A stretch of DNA of 64,000 nucleotides from Frateuria aurantia DSM 6220 (GTDB lineage Bacteria; Pseudomonadota; Gammaproteobacteria; Xanthomonadales; Rhodanobacteraceae), in contig NC_017033.1 of NCBI RefSeq assembly GCF_000242255.2, positions 496,001 to 560,000 on the forward strand, in the 5' to 3' direction. Below the pieces are notes generated by a model. The model was not told the origin of the DNA and did not search any database. It was given only the letters and a program-made list of their open reading frames with translations. This document shows, piece by piece, positions 36,658 through 45,670 of the stretch; position 1 is the first letter of the stretch; each line of letters begins with the position of its first letter. The position numbers and the translations under genes were made by a program.

Positions 36658-36981
36658 TCAGATGGCGAGATCCTGCGGCTGCTTGCCGGCCTTCAGCGCA
36701 TCGCTGAACCAGTGCGGACGTTTGCCGCGACCGGTCCAGGTCTGCTCCGGATTGGCGGGATTGCGAAATTTTGGCGGCACGGTACCGGTGCCGCGAGGAG
36801 CCTTGGCCCGACCGGCAGGGAATACCTCTTCGAAGCTGTAGCCTTCGGACTTGATCAGGTCCAGCACTTTGTCACGGAGCTTGGAAAGGTTTTCACGCTT
36901 CAGTTCGGTCTGGCGAACCTGGGCAAGGCTGATAAGTTCATTCAGCTGTTTCGGATTGAGGTTCTTGATGTCAATCGCCAT
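36658..36981 (-). CDS. hns: H-NS family nucleoid-associated protein
   Basis: 107 residues. N-terminal coiled-coil oligomerisation segment (about 1-48, ELISLAQVRQTELKREN), a linker, then the DNA-binding motif TWTGRGKRPHWFSDALKAG (about 80-98), the core H-NS element that inserts into the AT-rich minor groove. It is compact like XrvA-type H-NS proteins of xanthomonads. AAGGAG precedes the ATG. It can silence horizontally acquired AT-rich DNA. Confidence 0.93.
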   Translation of the reverse strand: MAIDIKNLNPKQLNELISLAQVRQTELKRENLSKLRDKVLDLIKSEGYSFEEVFPAGRAKAPRGTGTVPPKFRNPANPEQTWTGRGKRPHWFSDALKAGKQPQDLAI

Positions 36982-37068
36982 GCGGAGAGCTCCTTGTAAT
37001 TATTTGGCAGCGATTTATTGAAAACACGCCGGCCGGGCGCATCCTTCGCGTGGCCAGGTGTCGACAGG

Positions 37069-37097
37069 ATTCTGTCGCAAGATCAGATTCATTGCAA
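37069..37097 (-). promoter_or_regulatory. Candidate sigma-70 promoter of the hns gene
   Basis: On the minus strand TTGCAA (-35) is followed after exactly 17 bases by CAGAAT (-10), each four of six matches to consensus. It lies about 90-115 bases before the hns ATG. Confidence 0.4.
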
Positions 37098-37130
37098 AAA
37101 AAGCCCGGCATTCCGTCTCAATATGTCGGC

Positions 37131-37171
37131 ACAAAAAGCAACGGGTGGAATGGCCGAAACCATTCCACCCG
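37131..37171 (-). terminator. Rho-independent terminator downstream of proS
   Basis: A perfect 12-bp stem (CGGGTGGAATGG / CCATTCCACCCG, 37142-37171) with a six-base loop is followed on the minus strand by TTGCTTTTTG. It lies about 60 bases after the proS stop. Confidence 0.85.
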
Positions 37172-37228
37172 CATGGGTGTGTTGCAATGACAGTTCTGGA
37201 ATGACAGACCCCGCAATGGGGCTCAAGT

Positions 37229-38938
37229 TCAGCCCAGTCGCTGAATCAAGTCTGTTTCGCTCAAGGCTTCCGATTCACCGCCGGCGCGGCGCCGATATTC
37301 ATAGGTGCCGGCCTGCAATCCGCGTTCGCTGACCACCACCCGATGCGGAATGCCGATCAATTCCATATCGGCGAACATGGCCCCCGGACGAAGTCCACGA
37401 TCATCCAGCAGCGGATCCAGACCTCGGGCCTTCAGGTTCAGGTAAAGGGCTTCGGCGGCAGCCGTGATCTCGGGATTGGATTTCGGGTTGATCACGCAGA
37501 CAGCCACTTTCCAGGGGGCCATCGGCACCGGCCACACAATGCCCTCGGCATCATGGCTCTGCTCGATGGCCGCCGCGACGATGCGGCTGACGCCGATGCC
37601 GTAGCAGCCCATGGTCAGGGTCTGCGGCTTGCCCTGGTCGTTCAGGACGGTGGCCTTCATGGCCTCGGCATAGGTCGAACCCAGCTGGAAGATATGGCCG
37701 ACCTCGATACCGCGGGCCAACTGCAGTTGCCCCTGACCATCGGGCGATGGATCGCCGGCGACGGCATTGCGGATATCGGCGACCACGTCGGCCTCGGCCA
37801 GATCACGGCCCCAATTGACGCCGCGGTAGTGATGGCCACGGCGATTGGCCCCGACCACGAAGTCCGCCATCACCGCCACGGCGGCATCGGCGATCACCAG
37901 CACCGGCTTGGCCGTGTGCAAGGGACCCAGGAAGCCGGCTTCGGCCTGCTCGCCCAGATAGGCTCGCAGCTGGCCCTCGCTGGCCAGTTCGAGCTCGCGG
38001 CCGGCGAGGACAGGCAGGCGGGCAGCTTTGATCTCGTTGAACTGGTGATCGCCGCGGACCAGGTAGATCACCATGCCTTCGGCATCGGCAAAGACCAGGG
38101 TCCGCACGGTATGGCTGAGCGGAATGCCCAGCAGTTCGGCGACTTCCTCGCAGGTCTTCTGGCTGGGCGTCTCTACCGCTTCCATCGCCATCGTAGCGGC
38201 CGGGCGTGTGATCACCGGAGCCAGCACTTCGGCCTTTTCGATATTGGCGGCGTAGTCGGAACCATCGGAGAACACCAGCGCATCTTCACCGGCTTCGGCC
38301 AGGACCTGGAATTCGTGGCTGGCATTGCCGCCGATGGCGCCGGTATCGGCCTGCACCGCACGGAAACGCAGGCCAAGACGGGTGAAGATGCGGCTGTAGG
38401 CGCCATACATGGCGGCATAGGTTTCTGCCAGCGATTCCGCACTCAGATGAAAGGAATAAGCATCCTTCATCAGAAACTCCCGGGCCCGCATCACGCCGAA
38501 ACGCGGACGGATCTCGTCGCGGAATTTGGTCTGGATCTGGAATACGCTCAGCGGCAATTGCTTGTAGCTTTGCAATTCCTGACGGGCAAAATCGGTCACC
38601 ACTTCTTCGTGAGTCGGGCCGTAGCAGAATTCCTGTTCCTTGCGGTCACGGATTTTCAGCAACTGGCCGCCGAATTTCTCCCAGCGTCCGGTTTCTTCCC
38701 AGAGTTCACGTGGCTGCACCGACGGCATCAGCATTTCAATGGCGCCAATGCCGTTCATTTCCTCGCGGATCACGGCCTCGACCTTGCGCAGCACTCTCAG
38801 GCCCAGCGGCGTCCAGGTATAAAGCCCGGCAGCGAGCTTGCGGATCATGCCACTGCGCAGCATCAACTGATGGCTGGCGATCTCGGCATCCGCCGGAACT
38901 TCTTTGACGGTGGCCAGGTGAAATTGGCTGAGGCGCAT
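37229..38938 (-). CDS. proS: Prolyl-tRNA synthetase (bacterial type)
   Basis: 569 residues, class II synthetase. Motif 1 region [21 protein letters not shown], motif 2 [17 protein letters not shown] and motif 3 near the [12 protein letters not shown] stretch are all present. An INS editing domain (about 230-390) lies between motifs 2 and 3, as in bacterial-type ProRS; it hydrolyses mis-charged Ala-tRNA-Pro. The C-terminal anticodon-binding domain follows. I start at ATG 38938 (MRLSQFHL) because it is the typical N-terminus; nine upstream codons at 38965 are unlikely. Confidence 0.97.
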   Translation of the reverse strand: MRLSQFHLATVKEVPADAEIASHQLMLRSGMIRKLAAGLYTWTPLGLRVLRKVEAVIREEMNGIGAIEMLMPSVQPRELWEETGRWEKFGGQLLKIRDRKEQEFCYGPTHEEVVTDFARQELQSYKQLPLSVFQIQTKFRDEIRPRFGVMRAREFLMKDAYSFHLSAESLAETYAAMYGAYSRIFTRLGLRFRAVQADTGAIGGNASHEFQVLAEAGEDALVFSDGSDYAANIEKAEVLAPVITRPAATMAMEAVETPSQKTCEEVAELLGIPLSHTVRTLVFADAEGMVIYLVRGDHQFNEIKAARLPVLAGRELELASEGQLRAYLGEQAEAGFLGPLHTAKPVLVIADAAVAVMADFVVGANRRGHHYRGVNWGRDLAEADVVADIRNAVAGDPSPDGQGQLQLARGIEVGHIFQLGSTYAEAMKATVLNDQGKPQTLTMGCYGIGVSRIVAAAIEQSHDAEGIVWPVPMAPWKVAVCVINPKSNPEITAAAEALYLNLKARGLDPLLDDRGLRPGAMFADMELIGIPHRVVVSERGLQAGTYEYRRRAGGESEALSETDLIQRLG

Positions 38939-39108
38939 GAGGTATCTATCCAACGGAAAAAACACAAGTATAGGGGGCGATGGTGGCCGACGGCGAGCCG
39001 GCCGCGCTCACGGCCGAGCCCGGCATGGCAGGCCGGCAGGACCGCCTCGCGGCGTCGCTGGAGCGCGGATGGTTTACACTGCGGCGACCAGGTTTTACGG
39101 ATGTATTT

Positions 39109-39891
39109 ATGAGTGAAAGCAGTTCAAACCGCAAACCCCGCCATCGCGGTATTTATCTGCTGCCCAATCTGTTCACTACCGGCGCGATGTTTGCCGGCTT
39201 CTATGCCATCGTCACGGCGATTGATGGGCACTTCACGGAAGCGGCCATGGCCGTCGTGGTAGCCGCTGTGCTTGATGGCATGGATGGTCGCGTCGCCCGC
39301 ATGACGGGCACGCAGACCGAGTTCGGGGTGCAGTACGACTCGCTTTCGGATCTGCTGAATTTCGGTCTGGCTCCGTCACTGGTACTGTACAGCTGGTCGT
39401 TGTCTTCGCTGAAGACCTGGGGAGCAGCCTGGGGCAAGTTCGGCTGGACGGCGGCTTTTGTCTACGCAGCCTGTGCCGCGCTGAGGCTGGCGCGATTCAA
39501 TACCCAGGTGGCCGTGGTCGACAAGCGCTATTTCCAGGGCCTGAGCAGCACCGCGGCGGCGATGACGACGATGGCCTATGTCTGGACCATGGATCGACTG
39601 GGCGTGGATCGCTCCACGCTGGCGATGCCGACGGCGGTGATCACCATCGTGATCGGCCTGCTGATGGTCAGTCGTCTGCGTTATTACAGTTTCAAATCCT
39701 TGCCTGGCGGTGAAGGTCAGAGCGGTATTCCGTTTTTGTGGGTGATTGCCAGTGTGCTCATTCTGGTCTTGCTGGCGATTGATCCGCCCAAGGTCCTGCT
39801 GGGTCTGTTTGCGCTGTATGTGCTCTCCGGCCCGTTGTTGACACTGTGGGGCCGGCTGGCCTTGCGGCGGCGTCCGCGCCGGAGGGGATGA
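39109..39891 (+). CDS. pssA: CDP-diacylglycerol--serine O-phosphatidyltransferase (type II PssA)
   Basis: 260-residue polytopic membrane enzyme that joins CDP-diacylglycerol and serine. The CDP-alcohol phosphotransferase motif D-G-x2-D-G-x2-A-R-x8-G-x3-D-x3-D is visible in LDGMDGRVARMTG and EFGVQYDSLSD (about 55-85). Eight hydrophobic segments fit the family. Start at 39109 (MSESSSNR); divergent from proS with a 170-base promoter region. Its stop overlaps the holD start. Confidence 0.95.
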   Translation: MSESSSNRKPRHRGIYLLPNLFTTGAMFAGFYAIVTAIDGHFTEAAMAVVVAAVLDGMDGRVARMTGTQTEFGVQYDSLSDLLNFGLAPSLVLYSWSLSSLKTWGAAWGKFGWTAAFVYAACAALRLARFNTQVAVVDKRYFQGLSSTAAAMTTMAYVWTMDRLGVDRSTLAMPTAVITIVIGLLMVSRLRYYSFKSLPGGEGQSGIPFLWVIASVLILVLLAIDPPKVLLGLFALYVLSGPLLTLWGRLALRRRPRRRG

Positions 39892-40343
39892 TGGCGCAGC
39901 CGCTGGACCGCTCCCGAGCGGAACGTCGCCGGCAGCAGCTGCAGGCCATGGGCATCCAGCCTTGGCGCCTGCGGCGGGAGAGCGTTCGGGCAGCTGGCGC
40001 GACGGCGGACGCCGCTGAAATCGGCTGCATCGTGCTGGTGCCGCAGGGATGCCCGACCCGGATCCGCGATCTGCTGGCGCGGGCCTTGCAGGCCGGTGGC
40101 CCGGCGCTGGCCCGGATCGGCTGTGTCAGTGTGGAATCGACCGGCATGACGCTGCTGCCGGCCGCGACGTATCTGCTGCTGGATGCCGGCCTTGAGTCCA
40201 TGCTGGCGACCCGGTATCCGCAGTCGGCCCGCCATGTGCTGGGCGATCCCGCCCAGCTGCTGACGGCGGCCGGCAAGCGCTGGCTGTGGCAGGCCCTGCG
40301 CTCCATCCGGCAGCAGTTGCCGGCCGCCGGAGATCCGGCATGA
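39891..40343 (+). CDS. holD: DNA polymerase III psi subunit-like protein (HolD)
   Basis: 150 residues. The N-terminus RRRQQLQAMGIQPWRLRRE matches the short chi-binding/clamp-loader segment of HolD (E. coli: QLQQLGITQWSLRRP) and the rest is a small alpha/beta domain ending LLTAAGKRWLWQALRSIR. It sits directly before rimI, exactly as in E. coli. HolD is highly divergent between genera, so name rests on the N-terminal motif and synteny. GGAGGGG lies just upstream; the ATG overlaps the pssA stop (TGATG). Confidence 0.75.
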   Translation: MAQPLDRSRAERRRQQLQAMGIQPWRLRRESVRAAGATADAAEIGCIVLVPQGCPTRIRDLLARALQAGGPALARIGCVSVESTGMTLLPAATYLLLDAGLESMLATRYPQSARHVLGDPAQLLTAAGKRWLWQALRSIRQQLPAAGDPA

Positions 40344-40819
40344 ATCAGGCGGAGCGGATTCCGCTGCAGGATTTCCGGATCCGGCCCATGCGGCTGGAAG
40401 ACGTGCCGGCCATCATGCAGGTCGAGATCCTCGCCTACGAATTCCCCTGGAGTGCGGGCATTTTCAGTGACTGCCTGCGTTCCGGCTATCAGGGGTGGCT
40501 GCTGCAGTCAGGTGGGCAGCTGGGCGGGTACGCCATGTTGGCCTATGGCGTCGATGAAGCCCATCTCCTGAATATCTGCATCGCTCCCGACTGGCAGGGC
40601 CGAGGTCTGGGGCGGCATCTGATGAGGCATATCCTGGCCAGCACTCGCCAGCAGGGCGTGGCCAGTGTCCTGCTGGAAGTGCGTCCCTCCAATCCGCATG
40701 CGCTGAGCCTGTATCAAAGTCTGGGTTTTGTGGAAATCGGGCGTCGTCCTCGTTATTACCCGGCTCGCGAGGGCAGGGAGGAAGCCATTGTGATGCGCCG
40801 AGGAGGCATGCCCGGCTAG
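40340..40819 (+). CDS. rimI: Ribosomal protein bS18 alanine N-acetyltransferase RimI
   Basis: GNAT acetyltransferase of 159 residues. Acetyl-CoA-binding motif A is clear: IAPDWQGRGLGRHLMRHIL (about 77-95; Q/RxxGxG/A). Typical RimI segments include EILAYEFPWS (about 30), then EVRPSNPHALSLYQSLGF and RPRYYP near the end. It modifies the N-terminal Ala of S18. ATGA overlap with holD. Confidence 0.93.
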   Translation: MNQAERIPLQDFRIRPMRLEDVPAIMQVEILAYEFPWSAGIFSDCLRSGYQGWLLQSGGQLGGYAMLAYGVDEAHLLNICIAPDWQGRGLGRHLMRHILASTRQQGVASVLLEVRPSNPHALSLYQSLGFVEIGRRPRYYPAREGREEAIVMRRGGMPG

Positions 40820-41811
40820 TTGGTCGGCAGTCGCAGCCGACGGCGGACTTCAGCGGCCACCTCGGCGGTTTCTCGCCATGGCATGGCGGCGGCGCGGGTG
40901 TCAAGCAGCGGACGCAACAGGTCGCGCAACTGTAGTGCCTCCACAAATTTCGCCAGTCGCGAGGGCAGGGGGACGACGGGCAACAGGGCATGTACCGGTC
41001 GTCCGGTGGCGCAGGCCTCGCTGAGCATATTGACCGAATCCGGGGTCACCACCAGCCGGTCGGCCCAGGCCAGAACGCCTTGATAGGGGTTGGCACCGTC
41101 TTCGGGACGGGTCCAGCACAGCCCTGCATGGGTTGCGGTCCAGCGACGAGCCAGAGCCTGCAATTCTGGCGGAGTCCGCCGCGAACACAGTACCCATACG
41201 CTGCCACGATCACCCAGCAGATGAAGCTGTATCTGCCGGAACAGGTTTTGCACATAATCGATGTCGATCGCCACTCCGCGCCGAGGCCCGCCCAGCAGCA
41301 AGCCGATGCGAGGCGAACCAGTGAGGCCCAGCGCGGGCCAGCAACGGCGGCCCTCGGCCAGCCAGCGGTCGTCGACCGGGTGCAGTGAGCCCAGAGGGTT
41401 CAGCACCCGGGCCCCCCGCAGATTGTCGTGGGCCGGGGTGATCACCAGATCCCAGTGGTGAGGGGCGATGCCGGGATCCAGAATCTGGATGGCCTTGCAT
41501 CGGCCCTGTCCACGCAGACGCAGCCAGCGAGTCACTGCCGCCGCCTGGCGACCACAGCCGATCACCAGTTGCGGCGGGGCGTCTTGCAGACGGCCGGCAT
41601 CGGCGCCGATCAGTCCGTGCTGCAGTCCGCGGATCCATCGCGGGGCGAAAGTCGACCACGGTTGTCGCAGCTGGACCCGCATGGGTCGGGCCTGCAGCTG
41701 CAGGGCCTCGGCCAAGGCTTCAGCCTGCCTGAGGTTGCCGGCGGCCCCGTCGGTCACGATCCAGTGATTCGTGATCGCGTGGTTTTCAGAAGGCGTCGGG
41801 GGCATTGGCAT
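40816..41811 (-). CDS. ELM1/GtrOC1 family protein (mitochondrial fission ELM1-like)
   Basis: About 331 residues from ATG 41811; an alternative ATG at 41805. The NHWIVTDGAAGNLRQAEALAEAL opening (here quoted as WIVTDGAAGNLRQAEALA) and GCGRQAAAVTRWLRL, GGPRRGVAID and a late RLVVTPDSVNMLSEACATG segment are the family marks, resembling GT-B glycosyltransferase folds. Bacterial homologues sit near LPS genes and may act in envelope glycosylation; no activity is established. It is convergent with rimI with a four-base overlap. Confidence 0.8.
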   Translation of the reverse strand: MPMPPTPSENHAITNHWIVTDGAAGNLRQAEALAEALQLQARPMRVQLRQPWSTFAPRWIRGLQHGLIGADAGRLQDAPPQLVIGCGRQAAAVTRWLRLRGQGRCKAIQILDPGIAPHHWDLVITPAHDNLRGARVLNPLGSLHPVDDRWLAEGRRCWPALGLTGSPRIGLLLGGPRRGVAIDIDYVQNLFRQIQLHLLGDRGSVWVLCSRRTPPELQALARRWTATHAGLCWTRPEDGANPYQGVLAWADRLVVTPDSVNMLSEACATGRPVHALLPVVPLPSRLAKFVEALQLRDLLRPLLDTRAAAMPWRETAEVAAEVRRRLRLPTN

Positions 41812-42148
41812 CAAATGGTAAACAGTATGTTCTGAACGGCCTGACTGTCCTGTAATGCGAGGCAGGCATAGACTGGTGTCATGTCGCCGCTGATCCTGCG
41901 GTGCGTCTCGGGAGACTGTCAATCATGAAACTGATTTTCGACCGGGCCGTATCTGCCGGATCAATCGCTGCCGGATCTTGCCGACACTCGCCCAGAGCGA
42001 TGGTCGCAAACACCGGGACAGCGACGACGGTATGCCAGCGAAATTCCCGGCAGGCGAACCGCCTGTCCGCATCGTGGCGCAACAGGTCCTCAATGGCCTT
42101 TCGCCTCATAAATGACACCCTATTCCTGACTGCTATTGGAGAATCGTT
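41812..42148. other. Intergenic region between the ELM1-family gene and yceI
   Basis: About 337 bases with no convincing gene. A 76-codon frame on the minus strand (41879-42109, MRRKAIEDLLRH...) is preceded by AGGG eight bases upstream, but has no recognisable motif. A second frame on the plus strand is antisense to it. The yceI promoter should lie near the right end; GGAGAA precedes its ATG. Confidence 0.4.
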
Positions 42149-42727
42149 ATGCGTTTGATGCCTGCTCTCGTGTTTGCCGGTCTGCTGGGCAGCGCCGCCG
42201 TGGCCCAAGCCGCCCCGGTCAGCTATACCCTGGATCCGACCCATACCATGGTCCTCTTCAGCTGGAACCACTTCGGCTTCTCCAACCCGACCGCCGACAT
42301 CGGCGTCAGCACCGGCACCATCGTCTATGACGAAGCCAACCCGGCCAAGTCCTCGGTCGAGGTGACCATGCCGCTGGACAAGCTGGACACCCATGTGCCG
42401 GCACTGGATACCCATCTGAAGAGCGCCGACTTCTTCAATGCCGCCAAGTTTGCCGATGTCAGCTTCAAGAGCACCAAGGTGCAGCCGCTGGGCGGCAACC
42501 GCTTCAAGATCACCGGTGATCTGACCGCCCATGGCGTGACCAAGTCGGTGGTGCTGAATGCCAAGCTGAACAAGGTCGGTCTGCACCCGATGGTGAAGAA
42601 GCAGGCGATCGGCTTCGACGCCACCGGCGTGATCAAGCGTTCGGAGTTTGGCCTGGGCGCGTACGCGCCGATGGTCAGCGACGAGGTGACCCTGCATATC
42701 ACCACCGAAGCCGAAGCGGCCAAGTAA
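42149..42727 (+). CDS. YceI family periplasmic lipid-binding protein
   Basis: 192 residues: signal peptide MRLMPALVFAGLLGSAAVAQA, mature lipocalin-like barrel. Family motifs: YTLDPTHTMVLFSWNHFGFS, LDKLDTHVPALDTHLKSADFF and VTKSVVLNAKLN. YceI proteins bind isoprenoid chains in a hydrophobic pocket. GGAGAA precedes the ATG. A strong hairpin follows. Role here by family. Confidence 0.92.
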   Translation: MRLMPALVFAGLLGSAAVAQAAPVSYTLDPTHTMVLFSWNHFGFSNPTADIGVSTGTIVYDEANPAKSSVEVTMPLDKLDTHVPALDTHLKSADFFNAAKFADVSFKSTKVQPLGGNRFKITGDLTAHGVTKSVVLNAKLNKVGLHPMVKKQAIGFDATGVIKRSEFGLGAYAPMVSDEVTLHITTEAEAAK

Positions 42728-42747
42728 ATCGGTTTCGATCCGGTGAC

Positions 42748-42780
42748 AGAACGGGCCCTGCGGGGCCCGTTCTGCTTTGT
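42748..42780 (+). terminator. Terminator-like hairpin after yceI
   Basis: AGAACGGGCCC (42748-42758) pairs with GGGCCCGTTCT (42763-42773) around TGCG; a weak GCTTTGT follows. 11-bp stem, tetraloop. Confidence 0.7.
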
Positions 42781-42869
42781 GGCAGCGGCAGGCCATATCG
42801 TCGCAGGGGGGGGCGCTGCTATGATTGGCGTCCGAAGAGTCAGGCTTTCCGGCTCGTCTGGAGTGGTTC

Positions 42870-43079
42870 ATGTCCTCGCAATTGTCCCCGGCCCCCAAGC
42901 TGATCGCTGCCAATGCCGAAAACCGCTATGAGGTCACCCGTGCGGACCTGCCGCTGTCGTGTCCGATGCCGGGCATGGCCTTGTGGAATTCGCATCCCAG
43001 GGTCTACCTGCCGATCGAGGATGAGGGCGGCGAGTCGGTCTGCGAGTACTGCGGTGCCCGTTACGTGCTTCGCGACTGA
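42870..43079 (+). CDS. Small zinc-finger protein (zf-CHCC family)
   Basis: 69 residues. The zinc site is C-x-H-C-C: CPMPGMALWNSHPRVYLPI and then CEYCGARYVL at the end, as in proteins related to the NDUFS6 accessory subunit. GGAG precedes the ATG. It lies 33 bases before the glycosyltransferase gene and may be co-transcribed with the LPS core genes. Function unknown. Confidence 0.88.
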   Translation: MSSQLSPAPKLIAANAENRYEVTRADLPLSCPMPGMALWNSHPRVYLPIEDEGGESVCEYCGARYVLRD

Positions 43080-43111
43080 GTCTCCGGGCTTGCGGCCCGG
43101 GGTGAGCTGAG

Positions 43112-44245
43112 ATGTACGGGCGATCCTCGCATCTGACGGTCGTGCAGTTGATTCCGGCCCTGCAGGCCGGCGGGGCCGAGCGCTCGGTGCTTGAGATCGG
43201 TCGCGCGCTGACGGCGGCCGGCCATCGTTCACTGGTGATATCGGCGGGCGGCCGTCTGGTCGAAGCACTGCAGACCGAAGGCAGTGAGCACCTGACGCTG
43301 GACCTGGGGCGCAAATCGCTGCGCAGTCTGGCCGCGATCTTGCCTTTGCGACGCCAGCTGGCGGCGATCCAGCCCGACATCGTGCATGTGCGTTCGCGGC
43401 TGCCGGCCTGGCTGGCCGCTCTGGCGATGCGAGGTCTTCCGTCGCGACCGGCGGTGGTCAGTACCGTGCACGGCCTCAATTCGCCGGGGCGCTACAGTTC
43501 GATCATGGTGCGTGCCGATGCGGTGATTGCCGTGTCCGATACCGTGCGCGATTACATCGGAACACATTATCCGTGGCTTCCGGACGATCGCTTGACGGTG
43601 ATTCCTCGCGGAGTGGACGCACGGGCCTTTCCGCGCGGCCATCAACCGTCAGCCGCGTGGCTGGCGGACTGGGCGGCGCGGTTTCCACGTCTGGCCGGTG
43701 GCCGCTTGCTGGTGCTGCCTGGCCGAGGCACCCGTCTGAAAGGGCATCGGCACGGTCTGGAGCTGCTGGCACGGCTGCGGGCGCGAGGACTGGACGTGCG
43801 GCTGTGGATGCCCGGCGTGGTGGAGCCGGGGCGCGAGGCCTATCTGGCCGAGCTGAAGGCCTTGGCGTCGGAGCTGGGTGTGGCCGAACAGGTCGAATTC
43901 AGTCCCAGCCAGACGGATATCCGCGAAATCTTTGCGATGGCCGATATCGTGTTGCAACTGTCGGACAAGCCCGAGGCCTTGGGGCGCACCGTGCTGGAAG
44001 GCCTGTCGCTGGGGCGGCCGGTGGTGGGGTTTGCCCATGGAGGGGTGGGGGAATTGCTGGTCCGCCACTATCCGCAGGGTGCCGTGCCGCTGGCGGATGC
44101 CGAGGCGCTGGCAAACACCGTGGCGGGGCTGCTGCTCAAGCCGCAGCCGCCCTTGCCGTTGCAGGCACCGGATCTGGCAGCGATGCAGGCGGCCACCCTG
44201 CGGGTCTATGCCCGGGTCGCGGCTGCGCGGCGCCCGCCGGTCTGA
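43112..44245 (+). CDS. GT4-family glycosyltransferase (LPS core)
   Basis: 377-residue GT-B enzyme. N-terminal Rossmann start TVVQLIPALQAGGAERSVLEIG, acceptor half, then a C-terminal half with VIPRGVDARAF and the retaining GT4 E-x7-E motif in KPEALGRTVLEGLSLG, followed by PVVGFAHGGVGELL. Nucleotide-sugar donor unknown. Position next to the WaaL-like ligase and other core genes implies core-oligosaccharide synthesis at the inner membrane. The 108 bases before waaL contain no gene. Confidence 0.9.
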   Translation: MYGRSSHLTVVQLIPALQAGGAERSVLEIGRALTAAGHRSLVISAGGRLVEALQTEGSEHLTLDLGRKSLRSLAAILPLRRQLAAIQPDIVHVRSRLPAWLAALAMRGLPSRPAVVSTVHGLNSPGRYSSIMVRADAVIAVSDTVRDYIGTHYPWLPDDRLTVIPRGVDARAFPRGHQPSAAWLADWAARFPRLAGGRLLVLPGRGTRLKGHRHGLELLARLRARGLDVRLWMPGVVEPGREAYLAELKALASELGVAEQVEFSPSQTDIREIFAMADIVLQLSDKPEALGRTVLEGLSLGRPVVGFAHGGVGELLVRHYPQGAVPLADAEALANTVAGLLLKPQPPLPLQAPDLAAMQAATLRVYARVAAARRPPV

Positions 44246-44353
44246 ACGCCAGGTTCCGGGAGCCGCCCGTGCGCTGGTATATGATGAGCACCGATCCGAC
44301 TCCGCGACAGCCGGGCGGCCGCCGGCCGGTACCAAGAACTGCAGCGGAGAACG

Positions 44354-45670
44354 ATGTCGATTGACCACGAGCCGGCGCGTGCCTGTTCCGGCCGGACTTC
44401 CAGGATGCTGATGTTGTCTTCGACACTGCGTGCGGCTTTGCGCTCGCCCTTGCTGCCGTGCTGGCTGATCCCGGCCTTGCTGCCCTGGGGGCGCAGTGCC
44501 GAGATTGGGACCTTGCTGTGTGCGGCCGGTGCCGTATGGCTGTGGAGGCGCCGGCCGGCGCAGGCGGAACCGGCAGCCCGGCTGTGGCTGGGATTGTGCG
44601 GCGCCTATCTGCTGGCGGCGGTTCTGTCGGTCCCGTTGTCGTTGCATCCGGGCAGGACCGCCCTGGTCTGCCTGGGGCTGTTGCGTTACCTGCCCCTGGG
44701 TCTGTACATCGGCTGGGTGCTGGCCACGGTCGGGCGCCTGCACGCCTTGTATACCGCCACGGCGCTGCTGGTACTGGTCTGGTGTCTGGATGCCTGGCTG
44801 CAGATGGCTTGCGGCTGGAGTCTTGGGGGCGCGGCCGAAGCGGACCGGATCACCGGGATCTTCGGTGCCGGCAATCTCAAACTGGGCCCGGTGCTGGCCG
44901 CGCTGGCCCCTTTCGTGCTCTGGCTGGGACAGCGCGTATGGGGCTGGCGTGGCATGCTGGCGGGCTGGCTGCTGGTGGCCGGGCCGGTGGTCTTGTCCGG
45001 CGCGCGCTCGGCCTGGATCGTGCTGGCGCTGGTCGGCCTGCTGTTCTGCTGGCGCGCGGTACGTTCGTGGCGACACATGGCGAGCGTGCTGATCCTGGCC
45101 GGTGGGCTGGCGGCGGTTTTCGCGGCTGTCGGCTGGCAGGTCTCGCCGCGCTTTCATGCCCGTGCTGAGCGCAGCCTGCAGCTTCTGGATGGCTCCCGCC
45201 AGGGGCTGGATACGGCCTTGACCGGGCGGGTCGAGATCTGGAGTACTGCGGCACGGATGGTCGCGGCCCATCCCTGGACCGGGGTGGGGGTTCGCGAATT
45301 CAGGCATGCTTACCCCGCCTATGCAGCAGCCGATGATCGTTTCGTCGGCATCGAGCGTTGCGGGCCCGGTCAAGGTGCCTGCCATCCGCATCAGTGGATG
45401 CTGGAGGTACTGACCGAGACCGGCCTGCTGGGCGCGCTGTGCTGGCTGGCCGCTGTCGCGCTGGCCTGGCGTTGCTGGCGGCAGCGACCGCCCCCACGGC
45501 GTGGGCTGGCTTTTCCTGCCACGGTGGCCGTGGTTGCGGTGTGGTTCCCCGGCAATACCCACCTGGCCTTCTATTCGGCCTGGTGGGGTTTGCTGAGCGC
45601 CTGGTTGCTGGCGGTGTGGTGCGCCAGCCTGTACGTGACCGGCCCGGGGGATGATGACGGCGATGTCTGA
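44354..45670 (+). CDS. waaL: O-antigen ligase (WaaL family)
   Basis: 438-residue polytopic protein with about eleven TMs. The long periplasmic loop near the C-terminal third contains RVEIWSTAARMVAAHPWTGVGVREF and the conserved His in CHPHQWMLEVLTETG. That loop and topology are the O-antigen ligase signature. It should attach polymerised O-chain to lipid A-core. The next gene overlaps its last bases. Confidence 0.85.
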   Translation: MSIDHEPARACSGRTSRMLMLSSTLRAALRSPLLPCWLIPALLPWGRSAEIGTLLCAAGAVWLWRRRPAQAEPAARLWLGLCGAYLLAAVLSVPLSLHPGRTALVCLGLLRYLPLGLYIGWVLATVGRLHALYTATALLVLVWCLDAWLQMACGWSLGGAAEADRITGIFGAGNLKLGPVLAALAPFVLWLGQRVWGWRGMLAGWLLVAGPVVLSGARSAWIVLALVGLLFCWRAVRSWRHMASVLILAGGLAAVFAAVGWQVSPRFHARAERSLQLLDGSRQGLDTALTGRVEIWSTAARMVAAHPWTGVGVREFRHAYPAYAAADDRFVGIERCGPGQGACHPHQWMLEVLTETGLLGALCWLAAVALAWRCWRQRPPPRRGLAFPATVAVVAVWFPGNTHLAFYSAWWGLLSAWLLAVWCASLYVTGPGDDDGDV

